NCBI GenBank assembly: GCA_035528415.1
Contig: DATKYQ010000044.1
Location: 6,749-70,748 of the forward strand
Length of the DNA stretch: 64,000 nucleotides
Origin: DATKYQ01 sp035528415
Lineage (GTDB): Bacteria; Myxococcota; B64-G9
Direction: 5' to 3'
Under the pieces are notes generated by a model. The model saw only the letters and a program-made list of their open reading frames with translations. It did not search any database and was not told where the DNA came from. The position numbers and the translations under genes were made by a program. Shown here one piece after another: positions 57,943 to 64,000 of this stretch (position 1 is its first letter; every line of letters starts with the position of its first letter).

Positions 57943-60120
57943 GTGGAACACATGACGGACGAGGGGCAGGAGCCCCAGATCGATCTGCGCGATTACTGGA
58001 ACGTGGTCCTGAAGCGCAAGTGGACGGTGCTGGCTTTCTTCGTGGTGATCGTCACATTGGTCACCATCTTCACCCTGCGTCAAACCAAGATCTACGAGGC
58101 GAAAGCCTCGGTGGTCATCGAGCCCTACGCCCCGCAGGTACTCGGCAACGTCAGGGAGGTGTACAACCTGGGTGCGGGATCCTACTGGAGCAATAAGGAG
58201 TACTACGAGACCCAGTACAACGTAATCACCAGCCGTACCGTGGCCCTGAAGGTCGTGCAGTTGCTCAGGCTCGAGGGCAACAAGGAATTTCTTGGAATCG
58301 ACAAGCTGGCCGCGGACGACCAGAAAAGCTTTATGGAGAATTCTATCAACTATGCCGACCTGGTCCGCGGCATGCTAGAGGTGGAGCCGGTCAAGGACAG
58401 CCGCACGGCCTACATCAAGGCCCGCCACCGCTCTCCCAAGTGGGCCCCGCGAATCGCCAACGCGGCAGTCAACGCTTACATCGATTACAACCGCCAGACC
58501 CGGCGCAAGGTCACCCAGGACGCCGCCGGCTGGCTTGGCAGCCAGGCCAGCGTATTGAAGAAACAGATGGAGACCGGCGAGCTGAAGCTATACGAGTTCA
58601 AGAAGAGCAACAAGATCCTCTCGGTTTCGCTGGAAGATCGTCAGAATATCACTTCCCAGCGGCTGCAGGATCTCAACCAGACCATCAACCGCGTCCAGGC
58701 CGAGCGCATCACCCTCGAAGGCAGGCGCAAGCAGATTCTCGACGTCAAAGAGAACCGCCTGCCGCTGGACTCGGTAGACAAGGTAATCAGCAACAGCCTG
58801 ATCCAGCAACTGAAGGAATCCTACGTTAAATTAAAAGAGCAGAAGACCGAGCTGGGCGCCAAGTACCTGCCCGACCATCCGCGCTACAAGGTGATCGAGA
58901 ACAAGCTCAAGCTCATTCGCAACAACATCGACCGGGAGATTGCCAACGTCATGGAGAGCCTCGAGTCCGAGTACCGGGCCAAGCAGGATAGCGAGGCGTC
59001 GCTGCGCCGGGAGTTAACCAAGGTTAAGAGCGAGGCTCAAGATATCAACAAGAGAGAACTCGGCTACAACCGGCTAAAGCGGGTCGCCGACAATTACGCC
59101 ACCCTGTACAAGCATGTGCTGACGCGCCAGAAGGAAGCCGGCCTGGCCGCCCACCAGGAAACCAATAACATCTACAAACTCGACTCGGCGATCGAGCCTT
59201 TATTTCCCGTCTACCCACGCGTCAAGCTCAACATCCTGCTGGCGGTCGTGGTCGGGCTGCTGGGCGGAATCGGACTGGCATTTTTCCTGGAGTATCTCGA
59301 CAACACCATAAAGAACCAGGAAGACGTGGAGCGCTACTTGCAGGTTCCCTTCCTGGGCATCATCCCCAGTATCAAGCTGGACCCACACACCGAAGAAGGA
59401 CAGGACACCCCCCAGCGGGACACTTACCTTATCAGCCATCCCAAGAGCTCGGTGGCCGAGTGCTGTCGCACGGTACGCACCAATATCCTGTTCATGTCTC
59501 CGGAGAAGCCTTCCCGCCGAATCCTGGTGACGTCCGCCGGCCCCCAGGAGGGCAAGAGCACCGTGGTGATCAACCTGGGCACGACCATGGCCCAGAGCGG
59601 TTCAAAGGTGCTGCTGATCGACACAGACATGCGCCGCCCCCGGCTGCACAAGGCCTTCGGCATCGAGCGCGGCACCGGGCTGACCACCGCCATTCTCGGC
59701 GAGGCCGAGATCGACGACGTCATCCAGCAAACTGAGGTGCCGGGCTTGCGCGTGATGCCCTGCGGCCCGATCCCCCCAAATCCCACCGAGTTGTTCCACA
59801 CCGAGCGCTTCGCCCAAATCGTCGCTGAACTGGAGGAAAAGTACGACCGGGTCATCTTCGACAGCCCGCCGGCCGTGATGGTCGCCGATGCACTGATTCT
59901 CTCGCGCATGATGGACGGTGTGATCATGGTGATCAAGGGAGGCCACACCTCACGGGACATGGTCAGGCGGGCTCTTCGGCAGTTGCAAGACGTCAACGCG
60001 CGCATCCTGGGCACGGTGATCAACGATCTGGATCTCGAGCAGCGCGAGTACGGCTACTACTACTATCGCCAATACGGCTACTACTACGGAGAGAAAGAAG
60101 GCGATGCCACCAATAGTTGA
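57943..60120 (+). CDS. Wzc-like polysaccharide co-polymerase with tyrosine autokinase domain
   Basis: About 725 residues. The GTG chosen has GGAGGA six bases upstream; ATG codons at 57937 and 57952 are alternatives. The Wzz domain begins with QIDLRDYWNVVLKRKWTVLA and membrane helix 1 (FFVVIVTLVTIFTL), continues with a long coiled coil (residues 200-420), and ends in the second helix (ILLAVVVGLLGGIGLAFFLE). The C-terminal BY-kinase has Walker A SAGPQEGKSTVVIN, Walker A' LLIDTDMRRPRLH and Walker B VIFDSPPAVM. A tyrosine-rich tail of ten or so residues (YGYYYYRQYGYYYGEKEG) is the autophosphorylation site. It controls polymer length in capsule or EPS export. It overlaps the DegT aminotransferase gene by 17 bases. 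Confidence 0.93.
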   Translation: MEHMTDEGQEPQIDLRDYWNVVLKRKWTVLAFFVVIVTLVTIFTLRQTKIYEAKASVVIEPYAPQVLGNVREVYNLGAGSYWSNKEYYETQYNVITSRTVALKVVQLLRLEGNKEFLGIDKLAADDQKSFMENSINYADLVRGMLEVEPVKDSRTAYIKARHRSPKWAPRIANAAVNAYIDYNRQTRRKVTQDAAGWLGSQASVLKKQMETGELKLYEFKKSNKILSVSLEDRQNITSQRLQDLNQTINRVQAERITLEGRRKQILDVKENRLPLDSVDKVISNSLIQQLKESYVKLKEQKTELGAKYLPDHPRYKVIENKLKLIRNNIDREIANVMESLESEYRAKQDSEASLRRELTKVKSEAQDINKRELGYNRLKRVADNYATLYKHVLTRQKEAGLAAHQETNNIYKLDSAIEPLFPVYPRVKLNILLAVVVGLLGGIGLAFFLEYLDNTIKNQEDVERYLQVPFLGIIPSIKLDPHTEEGQDTPQRDTYLISHPKSSVAECCRTVRTNILFMSPEKPSRRILVTSAGPQEGKSTVVINLGTTMAQSGSKVLLIDTDMRRPRLHKAFGIERGTGLTTAILGEAEIDDVIQQTEVPGLRVMPCGPIPPNPTELFHTERFAQIVAELEEKYDRVIFDSPPAVMVADALILSRMMDGVIMVIKGGHTSRDMVRRALRQLQDVNARILGTVINDLDLEQREYGYYYYRQYGYYYGEKEGDATNS

Positions 60121-61285
60121 AGATCCGGCGGGCGGCGAGATTCCGCTTCTGGATCTGAGATCCCAGCACCGGCAAATACAGGCGGAAATATTGGCGGCCA
60201 TCGGCCCGCTGATCGAGCGACAGCGCTTCATCAACGGCCCGGAGGTGGCACAGTTCGAGTCGGGAGTGGCCGACTACCTGGGAGTCGAGCACGCGATCGG
60301 AGTGTCGTCGGGCACGGACGCCCTGCTGGCCGTGCTCATGGCTCTCGGGGTCGGGCCCGATGACGAAGTCATCACTACCCCCTTCTCTTTCATTGCGACA
60401 GCCGAGGTCATCCTGCGCCTGGGGGCTCGGCCTGTTTTCGCGGACGTCAGCGGCGAGAGTTGTCTCATTCGGCCGTCAGCCGTGCGCAAACTCCTCACCA
60501 ACCGCACGCGGGCGATCATCCCGGTGCACCTGTACGGCAAGGTGTGCCAGATGGACGAATTTCTCGATCTTTCGGCCGAACGCGGTATTCCGATCATCGA
60601 GGATTGCGCCCAGGCCATGGGAGCCAGGCAGAACGGACGGGCCGCGGGATCGTTCGGGCTGGCCGGCGCTTTCAGTTTCTTTCCCTCGAAAAATCTCGGG
60701 GGCTGGGGCGACGGGGGAATGCTGACCACCAATGACGCCGCGCTGGCGCATAAGTTGCGCAGCATTCGCGAGCACGGCGCCGACGACGACATGCGCTACT
60801 CTCTTTTGGGCGGCAACTTCCGCCTGGACACCATCCAGGCCGCTGTTTTAAGCGTCAAGCTCGGGCACCTCGACCAGTGGCTGCAGGCCAGGAAGACGGC
60901 GGCGCAGTACTATATCCAGCTCATGGTTGAGGCCGGCCTGTCCGCAGGCCAGAACGAGACCCGGCACCCGGGCCATCAACTTCTTCCGCCTCCGGTTTGG
61001 GACGAGCCGGATCACGCCTTCAACCTCTTCGTCGTCCGGGCGGAGAGACGCGACGCATTGAAGACACACCTCGACTCGGCGGGAATAGGCTGCGCCGTCT
61101 ACTACCCCACTCCGTTGCACCTGCAGCCGTGTTTCGCAAAGTTAGGTTACCGCCCGGGGGACTTCCCGGCCGCCGAGGAGGCGGCCCGCAGCGTACTGGC
61201 CCTGCCTCTGTACCCCGAGATCGGCCGCGCCCAGCAAAAAAGGGTGGTGGAAGCCATAGCCGGGTTCTACCACGCCCGGGCCTGA
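60104..61285 (+). CDS. DegT/DnrJ/EryC1-family sugar aminotransferase
   Basis: 393 residues. PLP-dependent sugar aminotransferase landmarks are present: PLLDLRSQHRQIQAEI, the phosphate/PLP region GVSSGTDALLAVLMALGVG, PFSFIATAEVILRLGARPVF, HLYGKVCQMDEF, EDCAQAMGA with the aspartate that pairs with the pyridine nitrogen, and Lys196 in SFFPSKNLGG. The C-terminal part carries GCAVYYPTPLHLQPCFAKLG and VLALPLYPEIG. The enzyme aminates a nucleotide-linked ketosugar used in glycan biosynthesis. The 17-base overlap with the Wzc-like gene and the next NusG-like gene seven bases later indicate one operon. No dehydratase or glycosyltransferase is in the window, so its exact product is unknown. Confidence 0.92.
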   Translation: MPPIVEDPAGGEIPLLDLRSQHRQIQAEILAAIGPLIERQRFINGPEVAQFESGVADYLGVEHAIGVSSGTDALLAVLMALGVGPDDEVITTPFSFIATAEVILRLGARPVFADVSGESCLIRPSAVRKLLTNRTRAIIPVHLYGKVCQMDEFLDLSAERGIPIIEDCAQAMGARQNGRAAGSFGLAGAFSFFPSKNLGGWGDGGMLTTNDAALAHKLRSIREHGADDDMRYSLLGGNFRLDTIQAAVLSVKLGHLDQWLQARKTAAQYYIQLMVEAGLSAGQNETRHPGHQLLPPPVWDEPDHAFNLFVVRAERRDALKTHLDSAGIGCAVYYPTPLHLQPCFAKLGYRPGDFPAAEEAARSVLALPLYPEIGRAQQKRVVEAIAGFYHARA

Positions 61286-61291
61286 ACCGAC

Positions 61292-61807
61292 ATGAGCCGC
61301 CCGGAAGAGCCCGCCTGGTACGCCGTGCACACCCGTTCGCGGCACGAGCGCAAGGTGCTGGCCGAACTGGCGCGACAATCTTTCGAGGCCTTCCTGCCCG
61401 AGTACCGCACCTGGTCGCGCCGCAAGGATCGGCGCAAGCAGATCCTCAAACCTCTTTTCCCGGGCTACCTGTTCGTACGCAGCGGCATGTCGCCTGCCCT
61501 GCGCCTGGCCATCCTGCAGACGGCCTCGGTTGTGCGCCTGGTTGGCATCGGCTACGAACCGGTCCCGGTTCCCGATCGCGAGGTGGAGTCGATCAAGATC
61601 CTATTGCAGGGAGCCGGAGACGCCCGGCCCGCGGAGCCTCTGAAGATCGGCCAGCGGGTCCAGGTGATGGAAGGCCCCCTGAGCGGAGTGATCGGCGTCG
61701 TCGAACAGAGCGCCCGCCGCCGCATAGTGGTCAGCGTTGACCTGCTTGGCCGCGCCGTGGCTGCCTCGCTGGAAACCGAGGCCGTAGTCCCCTATCTGGA
61801 CGGGTAA
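61292..61807 (+). CDS. NusG/RfaH/UpxY-like transcription antitermination protein
   Basis: 171 residues. The N-terminal NGN domain starts AWYAVHTRSRHERKVLAEL and continues with FEAFLPEYRTWSRRKDRRK, KPLFPGYLFVR and VVRLVGIG. A C-terminal KOW domain is marked by KIGQRVQVMEGPLSGVIGVV. UpxY and RfaH-like paralogues load on elongating RNA polymerase near the start of capsule or exopolysaccharide operons and prevent premature termination. Its place right after sugar-transferase-type genes, seven bases downstream of the aminotransferase, fits such a role, though it is at the operon's end rather than its start. Essential general NusG is less likely because of this context. Confidence 0.88.
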   Translation: MSRPEEPAWYAVHTRSRHERKVLAELARQSFEAFLPEYRTWSRRKDRRKQILKPLFPGYLFVRSGMSPALRLAILQTASVVRLVGIGYEPVPVPDREVESIKILLQGAGDARPAEPLKIGQRVQVMEGPLSGVIGVVEQSARRRIVVSVDLLGRAVAASLETEAVVPYLDG

Positions 61808-61831
61808 CCCGCGCGGATCTCAGGGGGGGAA

Positions 61832-61909
61832 TTATTCTATCCCGACGATCGTGAACTCGACCCGGCGGCTGATCTCGCGGCCCTTGCGGGGTAGCCGTTG
61901 TAATGCTCG
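61832..61909 (-). pseudogene. Remnant of an OmpA-like C-terminal domain
   Basis: The minus strand reads RLPRKGREISRRVEFTIVGIE then a stop. The RKGREISRRVEFTIV portion is the classical end of OmpA/MotB peptidoglycan-binding domains (RNRRVEF motif). Only about 25 residues remain, and immediately upstream the frame meets the stop of a cysteine-rich gene. It looks like the 3' end of a gene whose body was removed when the cysteine-rich genes arrived. Confidence 0.55.
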
Positions 61910-62605
61910 TTATTGCTCCGGAAAGCAGTAACATGCACCGAGAAAGGTGCCATTGATGAAACCAGACGGACACCCTTGAAAATCGCACGTCTGGCTGCAG
62001 AAGCTGTAGCCGCAGGCTCCATCGTGACACTCGGGATGGTACTCGGCCGGCAGTCCGCAGTCGGCGACGTCCGCGCAGGCGCCCAGATCGTGCTCCCCGA
62101 TGCAGATCGAACCCAGGGCGCAGTTGCTCTCATTTTCGTGAACCCCGCCGGCAAGCGGGCACGGATCGCCGATGGCGCTAAGCTCGCCGGCCTCGCACCT
62201 TGCGAACTCATTGCAGGACTCGCCAGCGGGGCACTTGCCGCACACGATGACATAATTGTCTGTACGGGATTCATCTCCGCAACCTGCATGCCATTCGCCA
62301 CATTCCGCGCCGATCATATCGCAGCTCCACGGTTTGCAGCTTGCGCAGCCGCCATTGTTGCATACTTCGCCGTTAGGACATACGCCACAGTCGAGAACTC
62401 CACCCTGACCATCGTCCCATTTTCCACAGTGCTTCTGGATTTTCATACAACTGGGCTGTGGACCCGTCCGGTTGCATTCGAAGGTTTCCCTGTTGCAATA
62501 TTCATAAGGATGGAAGCAAATGTCATGGCAACTAATATCTCCCCAGCATTTACTCCAACAACTGGGCTCATCGCTATAACATCGGCAAAATGATATTACA
62601 GCCAT
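61910..62605 (-). CDS. Cysteine-rich secreted protein, tandem copy B
   Basis: The shortest ATG product has about 231 residues, with many cysteines. Motifs are CHDICFHPYEYCNRETFEC, KHCGKWDDGQGGVLDCGVC, CNNGGCASCKPWSCD, CGKCPAGESCNEFARCEAG and CGLPAEYHPECHDGACGYSF. The final block CSQTCDFQGCPSGF with YCFPE nearly repeats that of the neighbouring copy. The ATG is two bases after the upstream gene's stop. The frame is open 27 codons further upstream, inside that gene, and could supply a hydrophobic leader (VLLLSGSIIMAVISFC) from a GTG, so the signal peptide may be partly built from the neighbour's DNA. The family is not one I can name. Confidence 0.65.
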   Translation of the reverse strand: MAVISFCRCYSDEPSCWSKCWGDISCHDICFHPYEYCNRETFECNRTGPQPSCMKIQKHCGKWDDGQGGVLDCGVCPNGEVCNNGGCASCKPWSCDMIGAECGEWHAGCGDESRTDNYVIVCGKCPAGESCNEFARCEAGELSAIGDPCPLAGGVHENESNCALGSICIGEHDLGACADVADCGLPAEYHPECHDGACGYSFCSQTCDFQGCPSGFINGTFLGACYCFPEQ

Positions 62606-62607
62606 GA

Positions 62608-63498
62608 TTATGGAGCCGGAAAGCAGTAACACTTGCCAAGCGAGGTGTTCTCCACGAACCCAGCAGGGCAAGAAAGATTGTCGCACTTCCGGGTGCAGAA
62701 GCTATAGCCGCAAGCACCGTTGTGGCACTCCGGTTGGTAATCGTCCGGAAGTCCGCAGTCGGCAACGTTTATGCAAGCGCCGAGATCGTATTCGCCTACG
62801 CAGGTCAGGCCGAGAGCGCAGCTCTTTTCGCCACCATGAAGCCCACTCGCGTGTGGGCAGGGAGTACCTATAGTTCCCAGATCGCCCTCCTCGCACCTCG
62901 CAAACTCGCTGCAGGATTCTCCTTCTGGACAAAGACCGCAGTTGATAATTCCTTCATCGTTATCATAAACGCAGCTGTCATGCCATTTTCCACACTTTGC
63001 TCCGATCAACTCGCAAGTCCACGGCTTACATTTCTCGCATTTTCCATCCATGCAGGAATCATTGTCAGGGCACTCTCCACAATCAAGCATCCCGCCCAAC
63101 CCATCATCCCAGACCCCGCAGTGCTTGTGGATGCTCATGCACGTCGGATGTGGACCATTCCAAAAACATTCGCTAGTCTCCCGATCACATTCTTCTGCAG
63201 ATGTGAAACAGAAATAAGGGCATGGGTACCCTTGCTCACTTAAACCATAGCACCTACCCTCACAGCCGGTAAAAAATTCATCAGAATACATACATTCGCA
63301 ATCATGAAGATCACATCTCATATATATTTCTTTACAATAATCCGGGCACGTACCCCCACAGCCATCGTCCCCGCAGCATTGCTGTTTGTCACAGTAAGGC
63401 TTACAGCACCCCGAAAAAAGAAATAGTGATATACCTAACAGGGTAGTCAGAAGTATGTTTCTGTGTCTTTCAATTGAATCTTCAATCAGCATTGCCAT
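62608..63498 (-). CDS. Cysteine-rich lipoprotein-like protein, tandem copy A
   Basis: 296 residues. A hydrophobic leader (NILLTTLLGISLFLFSGC) ends in a lipobox-like FSGC. The cysteine-rich body repeats the order seen in copy B: CDLHDCECMYSDE, CDRETSECFWNGPHPTCM, KHCGVWDDGLGGMLDCGEC, CEKCKPWTCELIGAKCGKW, CGLCPEGESCSEFARCEEG, CGLPDDYQPECHNGACGYSF, and the end SLGKCYCFP. The paralogues are separated by two bases, so the pair came from tandem duplication. The gene is clearly richer in A+T than its neighbours, and codon use differs, consistent with a recent acquisition. No enzymatic motif is visible. Confidence 0.7.
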   Translation of the reverse strand: MAMLIEDSIERHRNILLTTLLGISLFLFSGCCKPYCDKQQCCGDDGCGGTCPDYCKEIYMRCDLHDCECMYSDEFFTGCEGRCYGLSEQGYPCPYFCFTSAEECDRETSECFWNGPHPTCMSIHKHCGVWDDGLGGMLDCGECPDNDSCMDGKCEKCKPWTCELIGAKCGKWHDSCVYDNDEGIINCGLCPEGESCSEFARCEEGDLGTIGTPCPHASGLHGGEKSCALGLTCVGEYDLGACINVADCGLPDDYQPECHNGACGYSFCTRKCDNLSCPAGFVENTSLGKCYCFPAP

Positions 63499-64000
63499 AG
63501 CCCCATCTAATATCTCGTCCAGATCTTTTTGTAGCGGCCATGGTTGAACGGAGTTGCATAGATATGCATTACAAAAGATTCAGTGTAGTCATCGCTTAAT
63601 CCTTGACCAAAATTTCGATTTAATAGGTGGACTAATTCGCCTCCTTCGGATTGAAAGTAACCCGCACGCGACAAGCGCAAATGCGATTGCCTGGCGCATC
63701 GCCGCCGCACGATCCCGGTCATTGAGATCTTCGCCCTTCTCTTCTTTTCTCTCCTTCTGGATTTCTCCGTAACGCCGATCCACAAGTCGGCAGAACGAAC
63801 TTCTCTCCGCCGAACCGATCGTTCTCCTGCTATCCCACATCTCCGAGGGGGTGGGGCCACACAGGCCATGCGGCCGCGACAGCTCGTTTGCTCTGAGCCT
63901 TGCCGATTCGACGTCATCACAGGTCCACTCCCCAGGTCGGCCGTTCCGGGCCGATTCGTGATGCGCGTATGTTTTCAGGGTGCCGATCCCGGATTCTGCA
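63499..64000. other. Region without an assignable gene
   Basis: This 500-base stretch has no convincing coding sequence. A minus-strand frame at 63507-63920 encodes 137 residues whose last 50 (for example SFVMHIYATPFNHGRYKKI) look protein-like but match no family I know. A second minus frame at 63589-63840 contains one hydrophobic segment (RQAIAFALVACGLLS) followed by RRRR. The two overlap, and neither has a good ribosome-binding site. The base composition differs from most of the window. It may contain remnants of decayed genes, perhaps broken by a frameshift. Confidence 0.4.

Overview
The window is about 64 kb of GC-rich bacterial chromosome. Several traits suggest a lineage near Myxococcota and the former Deltaproteobacteria, probably uncultured. 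These are large secreted proteins built from cysteine-rich CDDGxxC-type repeats, C-terminal tails resembling MYXO-CTERM sorting signals, Tat-exported DUF362 proteins, two-component propeller repeats, and a saccharopine-type lysine degradation pair. This placement rests on protein style, not on a marker gene. I saw no rRNA, tRNA, CRISPR array, phage or insertion sequence.

Layout. Bases 1-6828 hold a truncated PQQ-type propeller protein, a NapH/NosR-like membrane iron-sulfur protein, a secreted protein, an ankyrin lipoprotein, a Tat-exported DUF362 protein, a HgdB-family protein and a membrane-anchored protein. Bases 6886-17816 hold a NatB-like permease, the lysine-2-oxoglutarate reductase/saccharopine dehydrogenase pair, and an overlapping cluster (sorting-tail protein, second DUF362 protein, propeller plus beta-barrel protein) ending with the NatA-like ATPase. 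Bases 17813-22398 hold a double-receiver regulator, a degenerate GGDEF protein, a DUF4091 protein and an internally deleted SDR-type gene. Bases 22421-35367 hold a cysteine-rich matrixin lipoprotein and its small partner, lysA and lysC, a membrane protein, and a cysteine-rich lipoprotein with a C-terminal propeller. Bases 35531-42019 hold an OPT transporter overlapping acetate kinase, a hybrid histidine kinase and an endonuclease/exonuclease/phosphatase-family protein.

The most interesting region is 42016-53137, entirely on the minus strand. It is a bacterial microcompartment (BMC) locus of the sugar-phosphate-utilising kind. Shell genes are one BMC-H, one PduT-like BMC-T and three BMC-P. The core is a CoA-acylating aldehyde dehydrogenase, PduL and PduS. 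Candidate signature enzymes are a DeoC aldolase fused to a flavoprotein-like, cysteine-bearing N-terminal half, an RpiB-family isomerase, a triosephosphate-isomerase-family protein, an LsrF-like thiolase/aldolase and a zinc alcohol dehydrogenase. Four cargo proteins begin with similar amphipathic helices that look like encapsulation peptides; one of them is the TPI-family protein. The inferred flow is: DeoC cleaves a deoxysugar phosphate to acetaldehyde plus a triose phosphate; the dehydrogenase makes acetyl-CoA; PduL makes acetyl phosphate; the nearby AckA makes acetate and ATP; PduS and the cysteine-pored BMC-T pass electrons out. The RpiB protein lacks the usual catalytic cysteine and TPI/RpiB pairs are also known in tetritol catabolism, so the true substrate is open.

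Bases 53182-64000 hold a lipoprotein with candidate operators upstream, a third large cysteine-rich lipoprotein, an exopolysaccharide-type cluster (Wzc-like kinase, DegT aminotransferase, NusG/UpxY-like antiterminator), a remnant of an OmpA-like C-terminus, and two tandem cysteine-rich paralogues in AT-richer DNA. The final 500 bases hold nothing I can call with confidence.
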